Below are positions 37,182 through 46,334 of a DNA stretch of 64,000 bases, in pieces. The number at the start of each line of letters is the position of its first letter. The stretch's first letter is position 1. The notes under the pieces were generated by a model. The model was not told where the DNA came from. It was given only the letters and a program-made list of their open reading frames with translations, and did no database searches. The translations under genes were made by a program, and so were the position numbers. The stretch lies in contig CAQDYY010000001.1 in NCBI GenBank assembly GCA_948777935.1, positions 248,001 to 312,000 on the forward strand. The letters are read 5' to 3'. Origin of the DNA: an uncultured Clostridia bacterium. GTDB taxonomy: Bacteria > Bacillota > Clostridia > TANB77 > CAG-508.

Positions 37182-37806
37182 TCAATCCTTTCTCATTTCA
37201 AATACTTGTATTTTGTGGCTACTTAAGCCTGTAACTGCTTCTACTGCTATAACAACATTGTTTTTTACATCTGCACTTCCGTGCTCCCTCAGCAGTTATA
37301 ATTGCACCTTCAATTTTGGGGCTTACAACTTTTTGTGTTATTGGAACTTTTTTACCATTTTCTTCTTTATATATTATGTCTTTTTGAATGTCCTCTTGTG
37401 TAGTAGTTCTCGTTCCTCCACCAGAATCTTTTTCTTCTATTTGGCTATTTTTGCTATTTTCATTATACATAGCAACTACTTGGCTACTTTCTGAATAGCT
37501 AATAAATACTTTTACTTTTCCTACTCCATCTATTTTAGATAAAATATTTTCTAATTGTGATGCTATATCATCATCTTTTTCTACTAATTCTTCTTGTTTA
37601 TTTTCATCTATTGCTAGTTGCTTTCCTGTTGTTGTGGTTTGTTTTTCTGGTTTTGTATTTTCCTTTTTATCCCCATTCCAAATTGCATTAATTGCAATAA
37701 TTGTTATTATTAAAACAACTATGAGGACAGCTATATTTTCTATTTTCTTTTTATTGTCTTTCCCCTCCTCTTTTATAATTAGAGTCTTTAATTTTTCTTT
37801 TAACAT
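37182..37806 (-). CDS. spoIIIAG: stage III sporulation protein AG, read through a +1 frameshift
   Basis: About 207 residues. Membrane segment near residue 25-45, then the ring-forming domain (LENILSKIDGVGKVKVFISYSES) and the family ending KVVSPKIEGAIITAEGA. The frame breaks at CGG (37279-37281); skipping C gives G-S-A-D-V-K-N-N-V-V-I-A-V-E-A-V-T-G-L-S-S-H-K-I-Q-V-F, the standard C-terminus of SpoIIIAG, ending five bases before spoIIIAH. Confidence 0.93.
37279..37281 (-). other. CGG +1 frameshift site (spoIIIAG)
   Basis: gga gca (C) gga agt gca gat: restores AEGAGSADVKNNVV. Confidence 0.9.
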
Positions 37807-37830
37807 AGTCTTCTCCTTTCTTTAGTATTT

Positions 37831-38457
37831 TTAAGAATCTTCATTTATGTAAATGTTTTTATTACTTACCTCATAAACACCAGATAAATACTCTTTTACT
37901 TCTTTTATTTCACTAGAAGATATATTTTCTTTAGTATTACTAGAACTTGTCTCATTTTTTATTGTATTTCCAATAGTAATATCATTTACAACAATGTTCG
38001 TATTTTGTTTTTTCGTGTCTTCTTCTTTTAGTTTTGAAAGTTTCAAATTGATTTCTAATATTCTGCCATAATCTTCACCTTCTTGTACTTCAATTTTAAC
38101 TACACTACTTTCTACTAAAAATCCCTTTTCTTTTAGCTTTTGTTTCATATCTTGTTTAAGATTATTTATATAAATTTCTTCTACTGAATTGTCATTATTA
38201 GAAGTTAAACTTTCAGACATTGTTTTATATGTTTCATTTTCCTTAAAATAGCTTTCATAATCTATATTATTAAAATTAAAGTTTCCATTATTTTTTAAAA
38301 TAGGAGAAATTATTGTAAATAGTATGTATACTCCTATTACTGCTTTAATATATTTTCTATTATTTCCCTCTGGCAAAATCATTTCTATTAAAGTAGCAAT
38401 AACAACTGCTATAATAATTTGTTCTGCCCAAACACTTATATTTTCTATCATTTTCAT
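37831..38457 (-). CDS. spoIIIAF: stage III sporulation protein AF
   Basis: 208 residues. Two N-terminal membrane segments (ISVWAEQIIIAVVIATLIEMILP; YIKAVIGVYILFTIISPIL), then a soluble domain, as in SpoIIIAF, an accessory protein of the feeding-tube complex. It starts directly after the spoIIIAE stop; either ATG (38457 or 38451) can follow AGGTGA. No CGG. Confidence 0.9.
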   Translation of the reverse strand: MKMIENISVWAEQIIIAVVIATLIEMILPEGNNRKYIKAVIGVYILFTIISPILKNNGNFNFNNIDYESYFKENETYKTMSESLTSNNDNSVEEIYINNLKQDMKQKLKEKGFLVESSVVKIEVQEGEDYGRILEINLKLSKLKEEDTKKQNTNIVVNDITIGNTIKNETSSSNTKENISSSEIKEVKEYLSGVYEVSNKNIYINEDS

Positions 38458-38460
38458 CAC

Positions 38461-39611
38461 CTATCGATACATAAGACCAGTATTGGATATTTTAATAACT
38501 AGTGTAATGCCAATAATAAGCATTACTGCTACTGCAATTAACATACCTAATAACACCTTAAAAGTATCTCCCATTCCAGATAATAATGAAACTATTTTGT
38601 CATCTGCAATAGGCTGTATAACTGCTGATGTTATGTAATATGTAATTGTTAAAATTGCCAGTTTTATAATTGGTAATAAGCAAATTCCAATAACAACAAT
38701 TACTCCTACAATCCCTACTGCATTTTTTAAAATATTACTACAACCAATTACTGTATCTACTGCATCACCTAATATTTTTCCTACTACTGGAATAAAGTTT
38801 GATACTGCAGCTTTTGCAGTTTTGGCAGTAATTCCATCTACACTACTCGTTAGGCTTCCTTCTAAGGATAAAACTCCTACAAAAACTGTGAGCACAATTC
38901 CTAAAACCCATATAACACTGCTTTTAAAATATTTTGATAATTTATCTATTTGTACCTTGTCCGATATTTTTGATACAATGCTTAGTGCTGTTCCAATAAG
39001 AATAAGTGGTAGTAAAAATGTTGTTATAATATTCCCAATAAAGGTAATTAAGAATAGTAGTACTGGCTGAACTACACTTGCTGAGGTTATACTTCCGTGT
39101 TGTCATCATAAGTGTTAGTAATATTGGAAGTAGTGAATAACTAAAACCTACTAAGCTTTGTATTGCTGTTTTTGCTAAGTTAATGATATCTGCAAAATTA
39201 CTCATAATAAGAGTAACTATTAATATATATTGTACATAGTATGTAATTTGTGAAATGCTTTTGTTTTCTAAACTATCACTAATCGATTTTAAGATGCTAT
39301 GAATTACAATAATTACAATAATGCTTCCGAATAATTTTTATTGTATCTTTTATCTCTCTTCCAAATAAGTTTAATATTTTAGTAAAAATTGTTTGATTAT
39401 CAATTTTTCCTGCAATTGCATCTTTTAATAAACTTCCTGCATCTATTCCTTCAAAGACCTCTTCTGTATACTGATTTGCTTGTTCTACAAACCCTTTTAT
39501 ATTTAAAGTTTTAGATTGACTTTGTAATATATCTTCTGTAGTTCCATATGAAGGAGGGCCTAAAGATAGAAAGATTATAAATAAAATTAGAATAACAAAT
39601 CTTTTTTTCAT
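38461..39611 (-). CDS. spoIIIAE: stage III sporulation protein AE, read through two +1 frameshifts
   Basis: About 382 residues with a signal peptide (MKKRFVILILFIIFLSLGPPSYG) and eight or so membrane segments. The first shift at CGG 39327-39329 joins GREIKDTIKII to GSIIVIIVIHSILKS; the second at 39095-39097 joins LPILLTLMMTT to GSITSASVVQPVLLFLI, the family's most conserved region. The rest (LEGSLTSSVDGITAKTAKAAVSNFIPVVGKILGDAVDTV) is typical. Both shifts are needed to reach the normal stop. Confidence 0.93.
39095..39097 (-). other. CGG +1 frameshift site 2 (spoIIIAE)
   Basis: aca aca (C) gga agt ata acc: restores MTTGSITSASVVQPV. Confidence 0.9.
39327..39329 (-). other. CGG +1 frameshift site 1 (spoIIIAE)
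   Basis: ata att (C) gga agc att att: restores IKIIGSIIVIIVI. Confidence 0.88.
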
Positions 39612-39628
39612 CTTTTGTATATCCTCCT

Positions 39629-40016
39629 TTATGGTAATATTTTTACTACTGTTTCTAGCAAACTTGATATAATAGGAATAGAAATTGCTATTATAATTAC
39701 TTTTCCTCCTAAATCTACCTTACTTGCAATAGCTGTTTCTCCTGAATCTTTACATACACTTACTGCAAATTCTGTTAAAAACGCTATTCCTGTAATTTTT
39801 AGTAAAATTCCTAAGAACTGCCCATTTACACTAGTCATGTTTGAAATATTGGTTAATAATCCGTATTATTGCATCTAGTTTACCAACACTCATTAAAATA
39901 ATTAGAGCTCCTGCTAGCATACTTACATACATTGCAAATTCTGGTCGATATTGTTTTAATATTAAAATGATAATAACTGCTAAAAATGCAATTCCTATAA
40001 TTTTTATAATATCCAT
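39629..40016 (-). CDS. spoIIIAD: stage III sporulation protein AD, read through a +1 frameshift
   Basis: About 128 residues, four hydrophobic segments (MDIIKIIGIAFLAVIIILILKQYRPEFAMYVSMLAGALIILMSV...). The frame breaks at LDAII then CGG (39861-39863); skipping C gives G-L-L-T-N-I-S-N-M-T-S-V-N-G-Q-F-L-G-I-L-L-K-I-T-G-I, as in normal SpoIIIAD. It sits nine bases after spoIIIAC. Confidence 0.92.
39861..39863 (-). other. CGG +1 frameshift site (spoIIIAD)
   Basis: ata ata (C) gga tta tta acc: restores LDAIIGLLTNIS. Confidence 0.88.
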
Positions 40017-40024
40017 ATTTCTCC

Positions 40025-40219
40025 TTATAAATTAAATATAGTTCTAACAGTATCAAATAATGTGCTAATTTCTTTTATTACCATTGTAAGTACAATTACA
40101 AGCCCTGCAAGTGTTGTCATCATTGCTTGGTCTTCCCTTCCTGCTCTTACTAATACTTGATGTAGTACAGCCACTAAAATTCCTATTGCTGCTATTTTGA
40201 AAAGCAAATTTATATCCAA
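40025..40219 (-). CDS. spoIIIAC: stage III sporulation protein AC
   Basis: 64 residues, two membrane segments, with the conserved AVLHQVLVRAGREDQAMMTTLAG and the ending VRTIFNL. Normal length is reached only from the TTG at 40219, which follows AAAGGA; the open frame to 40249 has no better start. Non-AUG start is therefore likely. No CGG. Confidence 0.9.
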   Translation of the reverse strand: MDINLLFKIAAIGILVAVLHQVLVRAGREDQAMMTTLAGLVIVLTMVIKEISTLFDTVRTIFNL

Positions 40220-40289
40220 CTTAACATCATTCCTTTCTAAAAGAGTCACAAACTGGTTGGAAAAGAATTAATTTTTTTCAACCACCCTC

Positions 40290-40806
40290 CTAAATTAATA
40301 AAATAACAATAACAAGTCCCAAAACAGTTCCTAATGTTTTATATAATTTTTCATTTTTTGCAAGTTCACTTTGTGCTTTACTTATTTGTGTTTCTACAAA
40401 TTGGTTTGTTAATTCGATTTGATTAACTTGTCCCTCCATATCTGTTTTTCCGAATCAATTTACCAAAATCTTTTATTACAGATATATCTTCTTTTGTCAT
40501 ACTTGTTTTGCTTTCTTCTACTGCCTGTTCCCATGATTCTTTTGCATTTTGATTTTTCATATAATCTGATGCATTTATAAAAATATTTGCTATGTTTGGG
40601 AAAGTTGCAAGCCCTGCTCCTACCTCTTTTAATATCTCTGGCAGTAAATCATATGTATATTTCATTTTTGTTTCAACTACTAAAAAGCTCTTTTTCATTT
40701 CTTGTAGTTCTTCTACCCTTTTCTTATATTGATTTGAAAACATTTTTCCAATATAACTACATGAAATAAAAACAAGAAATAGTAAAGTCCCTTTTATAAC
40801 TATCAT
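40290..40806 (-). CDS. spoIIIAB: stage III sporulation protein AB, read through a +1 frameshift
   Basis: About 171 residues: N-terminal membrane segment, helical domain (VEELQEMKKSFLVVETKMKYTYDLLPEIL), C-terminal membrane segment. The frame breaks at DFGKLI then CGG (40450-40452); skipping C gives G-K-T-D-M-E-G-Q-V-N-Q-I-E-L-T, the conserved SpoIIIAB stretch, and continues to a hydrophobic C-terminus (LGLVIVILLI). Confidence 0.92.
40450..40452 (-). other. CGG +1 frameshift site (spoIIIAB)
   Basis: ttg att (C) gga aaa aca gat: restores FGKLIGKTDMEGQ. Confidence 0.9.
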
Positions 40807-40863
40807 ATATTTTTCACCCTTATTACATGTATATGCTACTTGTCCTTAGTTTAGAACTAAAAT

Positions 40864-41816
40864 TTATGCTAACATATAATCTTCTTTCATGCTTCCTAAA
40901 AAATATACCTTTTTAGGCTCTCCTTTTAGTTTTTCATCTAAGAAAATTAGTCTTTCGAAAATATGAGATTGTATTAGTTCATGTATGTATGGGTTTTGTT
41001 TTAAGTCTTCCATTGTTTTTCCATGAACTGTAAAAATTCCTTTTATTCCACAGCATACTGCATATCTAATCGCTTGTACATCTTCTTTACTTCCTATTTC
41101 ATCTGCCACAATTACATTTGGTGCCATAGAGCGAATCATCATTTGCATTCCAATAGCTTTTGGAATATTATCTAATACATCTGTTCTTACTCCTACTTCA
41201 TTTTGTGGTATTCCTTTATACATTGCTGCAATTTCTCCTCTTTCATCTACTAGTCCTACATTAATACCCTCAAAATGGATTTGCTCCATTCCACTACTAA
41301 TTTTTCTAACTAAATCTCGTAACATCGTTGTTTTTCCGTACCCCTGGAGGAGAAATAATAAGAGTATGGTATACTGTGTTTTCTTCTATGTTTAGGACAT
41401 ATTTTAATATACGATTGCTTGCTCCTATAATTTGTTTTGCAATACGAAAATTTAAGCTTGATATGTAATTTATATTTGTAACTTTTCCTTCTACTAAAAC
41501 AACACTTCCTGTTATTCCGAACACGGTGTCCACCTTTTAATGTAATAAATCCATTACAGATTTGGTTTTGATATGAATAAATAGAATTATTACAAATACA
41601 TTGTAATGTTTCTAATATTTCTTCTTGTGAAGGAATAATGTTTTCTAAAATTTGCTCTAAGTTACTATATTTCATAATTACTGGCTTTCCTGAACGAATT
41701 CGTATTTCTTCTAAAAGTGTAATTCCATCTTGTAGGCTTCCCTTAGAAAATGAATCTTCTAAGACTTTTCCAATTCTTTTGGGAAAGTAACTAAAGATTT
41801 CATGCATATTGGTCAT
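40864..41816 (-). CDS. spoIIIAA: stage III sporulation protein AA (ATPase), read through two +1 frameshifts
   Basis: About 316 residues. Secretion-type ATPase that powers the mother cell to forespore channel. Shift one at CGG 41517-41519 joins GFITLKGGHRV to GITGSVVLVEGKVTNINYIS. Shift two at 41336-41338 joins LIISPPGV to GKTTMLRDLVRKISSG, completing the Walker A motif. Later VIVADEIGSKEDVQAI (Walker B) and FTVHGKTMEDL follow. First gene of the operon; neither half alone can bind ATP. Confidence 0.94.
41336..41338 (-). other. CGG +1 frameshift site 2 (spoIIIAA Walker A)
   Basis: ggg gta (C) gga aaa aca acg: restores PPGVGKTTMLRD. Confidence 0.93.
41517..41519 (-). other. CGG +1 frameshift site 1 (spoIIIAA)
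   Basis: cgt gtt (C) gga ata aca gga: restores GGHRVGITGSVV. Confidence 0.91.
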
Positions 41817-41892
41817 TATTTTCCTCCTTTGCTTATATTGATTAAATTATTCTAAAATAATAAGCGTAAATAGACGCAGTTTTAATCTAAAA

Positions 41893-41948
41893 AAGGGCAC
41901 AGTGGTGTCATGTCTTACGGGTATTCCCAGCAAACGGTGCCCCTACAT
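41893..41948. repeat. dispersed intergenic hairpin repeat, copy 2
   Basis: AAAAAGGGCACAGTGGTGTC...GGTGCCCCTACAT, closely similar to 2505-2565 (same order, about four fifths identical by eye). Confidence 0.6.
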
Positions 41949-41961
41949 ATATTCAAAAACA

Positions 41962-42006
41962 GATTAGAACATATACTATATATAGTATATGTTCTAATCT
42001 GTTTTT
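41962..42006. terminator. perfect palindromic terminator
   Basis: AAAACAGATTAGAACATATAC paired with its complement GTATATGTTCTAATCTGTTTT around a four-base loop, between yebC and the repeat. Confidence 0.75.
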
Positions 42007-42020
42007 TAGAACTCTAAATT

Positions 42021-42747
42021 TTATTCTTCCCAATTGTGATATACATTCATTACATCATCTAAATCATCTAGCATATCTACTAATCTTTCCATTCTTTCAG
42101 CACCTTTTTCATCTAATGCTACATATGTACTTGGAACTTGGCTTACTTCTGCTTCTACAAACTCTAAGCCCTCTTTTTCAAGTGCTTCACGAACATTTGA
42201 AAATTCTTCTGGAGATGTTGTTATTTCATAACATTCTTCTTCTGCATTAAAATCTTCTGCTCCTGCTTCTAATGCAAGCATCATTAAGTCATCTTCTGAT
42301 TTATCTGTTGTGGTTTTATCTATAACAATAACACCTTTTCTTTCAAATAAGTAAGACACACAACCTGTTGTTCCTAAATTTCCACCACATTTATCAAAAG
42401 CATGTCTAACATCTGCTGCTGTTCTATTTCTATTATCTGTACTTGCTTCTACAATAACCGCAACACCATTTGGCCCATATCCTTCATATGTTACTTCTTC
42501 GTAGCTTGCTGTATCTCCTGCTCCACTCGCTTTCTTAATTGCATTGTTAATTGTATCATTTGGCATATTTGCTGCCTTACATTTTGCAATAACATCTTTC
42601 AATTTTGAATTACCGTGCAGGATCTGGTCCACCTTGTTTTACTGCAACTAGTAATTCTCTTCCTAACTTTGTAAATACTTTACCTCTTGCAGCATCTGCT
42701 TTTCCTTTTTTTGCTGCAATATTATGCCATTTGCTATGTCCTGACAT
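42021..42747 (-). CDS. yebC: YebC/PmpR family protein, read through a +1 frameshift
   Basis: About 241 residues, normal length. Opens MSGHSKWHNIAAKKGKADAARGKVFTKLGREL. YebC-type proteins relieve ribosome stalling at difficult sequences or act in transcription control. The frame breaks at GGPDPA then CGG (42613-42615); skipping C gives G-N-S-K-L-K-D-V-I-A-K-C-K-A-A-N-M-P-N-D-T-I, the family signature. AGGAGG before the ATG. Confidence 0.94.
42613..42615 (-). other. CGG +1 frameshift site (yebC)
   Basis: cct gca (C) ggt aat tca aaa: restores GGPDPAGNSKLKD. Confidence 0.92.
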
Positions 42748-42828
42748 GCTTAATTCCTCCTTTATTTCTAAAATTTACTAGTATATAATATCACATTTCT
42801 TTGCTTTTGTGTAGTATTTTTAGAAATA

Positions 42829-43836
42829 TTAGACTAATTCTCCTTTTAAATTTTTATTCATAAGTTCAAAGAAATCCTCGTATTTATAACCTTTTTCAAA
42901 TAAATATGCCATTTTACACCACATAATCGGTAAACTCATTCTATATGCTGGTATTACTCCATGCTGTCTTGCTAATATTCCTGGTTCATTAACATCCATA
43001 GAAGCTGAGCCAGTTTTTATTTGCGTAGTCATAACAATTGGTATTTTTCTCTCTTTAAGAATATCAAAAATCTCTAAATACTCTTGATTAGGATCACCAA
43101 CTCCATATGAACGCCAAATTACGCCTTTTACTCCGTTTGTCTATAACTGCTTTTATATATTCTTTATTAAGTCCTGGACTTTCTGTAATGCAAAATATTC
43201 TATCAACTGGAAGGTTAGTAATACTTGATGGCTTTTTTCCAGAAAAGAATCTATTGTTCATTTGTAGTACTTCATCATTTAAAAGAATACTTACTCCTAT
43301 ACTTCCTACGGGTTTTGTTCTAGACCCAAACCCACTAAAAGATTCTTCACTAATTTTGAATAGATTTACTCCACTAATAATTTGTGAATTAAATACTGCG
43401 AAAATACCTTTTAATTCTTTATATTTATTATGAAGTAAACGAATTGAATTTGCTAAATTTGTTTGTGCATCACTACCGTAACACTGTAAGTGGTAACTGA
43501 GCACCGAGTTAATACTATTGGTTTGTTAAATCTTTCTAGCATAAATGTTAATGCAGCACATGTATAATCTAGTGTATTTGTTCCATGTGTTATAATAAAT
43601 CCATCATAACTATCATGATTTTGCATTAAACATTTAACAATTTTTGACCAATGACGTGGTGTTACATTTGAAGAATCACAATTATATAAATTCTCAAAAG
43701 AAAATTCTATATCTTTTGGAATCAAATCACTTTCAAAAAAATCCATTGAATGATCTACCTCTGTACTTATTGATACATGATTTTCATCTTTTTCCTGTCC
43801 TATTGTTCCACCTGTAGTTATAATTAAAATTTTCAT
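42829..43836 (-). CDS. L-asparaginase, read through three +1 frameshifts
   Basis: About 334 residues; hydrolyses asparagine to aspartate and ammonia. Catalytic motifs TTGGTIGQ (residue about 8) and HGTNTLDYTCAAL are in the first segment. Shift one at CGG 43504-43506 (VLT to GAQLPL), shift two at 43476-43478 (TVL to GSDAQTNLANSI), shift three at 43133-43135 (VIDK to GVKGVIWRSYGVGDPNQEY). The net +3 returns the original frame; the C-terminal part (MTTQIKTGSASMDVNEPGIL) is also typical. Starts at an ATG after GGGAGGT. Confidence 0.93.
43133..43135 (-). other. CGG +1 frameshift site 3 (asparaginase)
   Basis: gac aaa (C) gga gta aaa ggc: restores IDKGVKGVIWRSYG. Confidence 0.88.
43476..43478 (-). 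other. CGG +1 frameshift site 2 (asparaginase)
   Basis: gtg tta (C) ggt agt gat gca: restores VLGSDAQTN. In the incoming frame a TAG follows directly after CGG. Only 28 bases from site 1. Confidence 0.9.
43504..43506 (-). other. CGG +1 frameshift site 1 (asparaginase)
   Basis: tta act (C) ggt gct cag tta: restores IVLTGAQLPL. Confidence 0.9.
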
Positions 43837-44029
43837 CGATTTACCTCCCTTAAAATCTTATCATGATTCCTATTGAATCAATTAATGTTCCAATCTATAT
43901 CAAATATAATTTCTTTTTTCTATGCCATAATTTTAACATAAGTTTACAACTTTTACAATAAAAAACTAAAAATAAAAAACACATAATTGTAACACTACAT
44001 TTATTTAAAATTTTTATTTATTCGCATAA

Positions 44030-44056
44030 AAAAAGCAGATATTCTCTGCTTTTCAT
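44030..44056. terminator. terminator of the 67-residue gene
   Basis: GCAGA-gaata-TCTGC between T and A runs. The rest of 43837-44074 is AT-rich and holds the asparaginase leader. Confidence 0.65.
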
Positions 44057-44074
44057 GCCTATATAAAATTATAA

Positions 44075-44278
44075 TCATATCTTATTGAAGATTACTGTTT
44101 TCTCTTTCATTGATATCTTTCCCACTTCATATCCATATTCTTTAGCTTCTTTCTTGTATGTTAAAAATGAATGATCTATATCAAATCCTAAAATACTTTT
44201 AATTTCTTCATAAGATAGTTTATAATTGTCTTTACTATTCTTTTTTAAATAATTCCATAATGGCTCATATTTACTCAT
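44075..44278 (-). CDS. small conserved hypothetical protein
   Basis: 67 residues: MSKYEPLWNYLKKNSKDNYKLSYEEIKSILGFDIDHSFLTYKKEAKEYGYEVGKISMKEKTVIFNKI. The pattern (Y-x-PLW-x-YL, IxxILGFxIDHSFLTYKKE, VGKISMKEKTVIF) is that of a small DNA-binding-like family common in accessory regions of Firmicutes. Function not established. AAGGTGGG precedes the ATG. Confidence 0.75.
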   Translation of the reverse strand: MSKYEPLWNYLKKNSKDNYKLSYEEIKSILGFDIDHSFLTYKKEAKEYGYEVGKISMKEKTVIFNKI

Positions 44279-44316
44279 TATTTTATCCCACCTTCAACTT
44301 GTATTTTCTCACAAAC

Positions 44317-45060
44317 TCATTCTATTAACTTTCTAAATGAATTAGCATTTAATATAGTATTTGAAACAAATTCGCCTTTATAAAAGTTAGCCCAATTATT
44401 AAATATGCAAGGTACATTTTTTGCTTTTTCTAATGAATCTATTTTTATAAAATTAATTTTAATGTTATTCTCTTTTGCATATTCAGTTAGTTCATTTACT
44501 TCATATTCTACATAGGGACAAGCATTGCTATAGTAAATAGTGAAATCTTGATTATCTATCTTCATAGTTCTTGCTATTTTATTCAATTTAGGTGTTTCAC
44601 TATCTTCAAATTGTAGTGCTAATAATTCATAATCTGCTATACTATCTACTACTTTAAAACCATAATGTTCAAAAAATTTCTTTTCACCTAAAAATGGTTT
44701 CTTCTTTTTAGAAACTAAAGTACATATACCACTTTTGCCTTTTTCTTTTGAATCATTTATTGCATATTCTAGTAATTCTTTTCCAATTCCTTTTCCTTTA
44801 AAACTTCCTGCCACCCATAAGCAATAAATATACTCATAATTTTTACCACTAATAGGAACCCAAGCTGTTTCTATTGGCTCATATTCAATAAATATTTTTC
44901 CTCTTGCATTTAGTTTTCTAAATACATGCCCATCTTTTAACTTACTTTTAATCCATTCCTTTTTATTATCTACACCTACTTGATGTTTTGGGTCACCTAT
45001 CGCACAACATATATGTTCTTTTTCTATATTTTCTAATGTTAAATTTATATATTCATTCAT
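44317..45060 (-). CDS. GNAT N-acetyltransferase, YoaP type
   Basis: 247 residues. N-terminal GNAT fold with the acetyl-CoA loop VAGSFKGKGIGKELLEYAI (about residues 82-100), then the YoaP-specific C-terminal thioredoxin-like part (FTIYYSNACPYVEYEVNELTEYAKENNI...VPCIFNNWANFYKGEFVSN). Substrate unknown. Nine bases after a GyrI-like gene, in the unit 44317-46190. Confidence 0.85.
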   Translation of the reverse strand: MNEYINLTLENIEKEHICCAIGDPKHQVGVDNKKEWIKSKLKDGHVFRKLNARGKIFIEYEPIETAWVPISGKNYEYIYCLWVAGSFKGKGIGKELLEYAINDSKEKGKSGICTLVSKKKKPFLGEKKFFEHYGFKVVDSIADYELLALQFEDSETPKLNKIARTMKIDNQDFTIYYSNACPYVEYEVNELTEYAKENNIKINFIKIDSLEKAKNVPCIFNNWANFYKGEFVSNTILNANSFRKLIE

Positions 45061-45068
45061 ATTTTTCT

Positions 45069-45710
45069 TTATCCTTCCTTTTTTCTTATTGGGTGTCTTA
45101 TAACTGTTTTTAATTTATTTACATCACATCTTCTTGGATCACTTAAATAAATTTCATGGTGAAATCTGTTTTCTGTAATATCTAGTTCGTATCCATTTTC
45201 TATCATATATTCGTGCATTAAATTTATTGTATTTGGTTCATCATCATAAGAGCCTATGTGCATACATTGAACACAAACTTCTTCATCATAACTTAAAAAT
45301 TCTACTTTTGAAAAGTCTGTTTTTTTCTTATTTGTCGCCTCCTCAACTGCCCACTCAAAATCTTCTTTTGTTACAAAGTCTGGTAACCTAATAATAGATA
45401 TAAAGTTCATTTGGTTTTTATTATTATAGTCAATACTATCCTTCATTCCATCTTGCCACCAAAATCCTTCTAGTGGTGGAACAACATATTCAAAATAACC
45501 ATCTATTTTATGTGTTCCTTTATAACTCATTTTTATAGTAAAAGCAATCGCATATAAAAGTCCTATTGTTTGCTTATACTCTCCGTTTTCATCATTAGGA
45601 TTTCCTTTTCCTCTAACTGCAATATAATTCATTTTAGGAATCTTTATAATACTTGGTTTATTCTTTGGCATATAAAATTCCTTATATTCTTTTTTATAAT
45701 CAAAAGCCAT
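45069..45710 (-). CDS. GyrI-like small-molecule binding protein
   Basis: 213 residues. Start MAFDYKKEYKEFYMPKNKPSIIKIPKMNYIAVRGKGNPN, middle DGYFEYVVPPLEGFWW, and HIGSYDDEPNTINLMHEYMIENG with the DPRRC(D) ending place it in the GyrI-like/SBD group, which binds hydrophobic ligands or toxins and may hydrolyse some. Middle gene of the unit with YoaP and another GyrI-like protein. Confidence 0.85.
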   Translation of the reverse strand: MAFDYKKEYKEFYMPKNKPSIIKIPKMNYIAVRGKGNPNDENGEYKQTIGLLYAIAFTIKMSYKGTHKIDGYFEYVVPPLEGFWWQDGMKDSIDYNNKNQMNFISIIRLPDFVTKEDFEWAVEEATNKKKTDFSKVEFLSYDEEVCVQCMHIGSYDDEPNTINLMHEYMIENGYELDITENRFHHEIYLSDPRRCDVNKLKTVIRHPIRKKEG

Positions 45711-45728
45711 TTTATTTTTTCCTTTCTA

Positions 45729-46190
45729 CTAATCTAATGCAATATAAATATGAATTTCTTGTTTCTTCATATCTTCAGAATTGTTTTGATATTCTTCAAA
45801 ATCACAAGTATATTTTCTTTTTAAATCCATATTCCATATTTCTTGCCAAGCCTGTCCTACTGAATTTTGCACATCTCCTGTTATAACAAACTTAGCATAT
45901 TTTCCTTTTGGAATAATAATACTTTCTATTTCTTCGCCTATTTGTACTCCTTTACTCACTTCTGATCCTGCAATAAATGTATAAGGTTTTGTATAATCAC
46001 CCTCATATTCTGTATATAATCCTACTGTTTTACCATTTACCTTATTGGGAATCTTCTCATAAATTCCATTTGTAAATAATTTTTGCCAAGTTATTCCTAT
46101 ATCTTGCATAGCCTTTCCATCTTGATTTGTTGTTTTAATTCTAATTCCTGTAATAACCTTTTGTTCTAATTCTACAATTTCATATTTCAT
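45729..46190 (-). CDS. GyrI-like effector-binding protein
   Basis: 153 residues, MKYEIVELEQKVITGIRIKTTNQDGKAMQDIGITWQKLF, with GKYAKFVITGDVQNSVGQAWQEIWNMDL and the EYQNNSEDMKKQEIHIYIAL ending of AraC-effector-binding (GyrI-like) stand-alone domains. It heads the unit 44317-46190 behind a promoter carrying an operator shared with the WYL regulator next door. Confidence 0.85.
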   Translation of the reverse strand: MKYEIVELEQKVITGIRIKTTNQDGKAMQDIGITWQKLFTNGIYEKIPNKVNGKTVGLYTEYEGDYTKPYTFIAGSEVSKGVQIGEEIESIIIPKGKYAKFVITGDVQNSVGQAWQEIWNMDLKRKYTCDFEEYQNNSEDMKKQEIHIYIALD

Positions 46191-46230
46191 AATATATCAA
46201 CCTCCTGATTAGGAGTATATATCATATAAC

Positions 46231-46250
46231 TTGACAACTGTGTGTCATAT
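46231..46250 (-). promoter_or_regulatory. candidate operator upstream of the GyrI-like unit
   Basis: Minus strand ATATGACA-cacagt-TGTCAA, in the promoter region about 40-60 bases before the GyrI-like start. Same half-sites (TGACA/TGTCA) as 47260-47279. Confidence 0.5.
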
Positions 46251-46334
46251 TACTTTGAAAAAACAACAAATTTTTTATAGATATTTTCATATTAACTAAC
46301 TGTAATTCATTTTCATTCATAACAGTTAGTTAAA

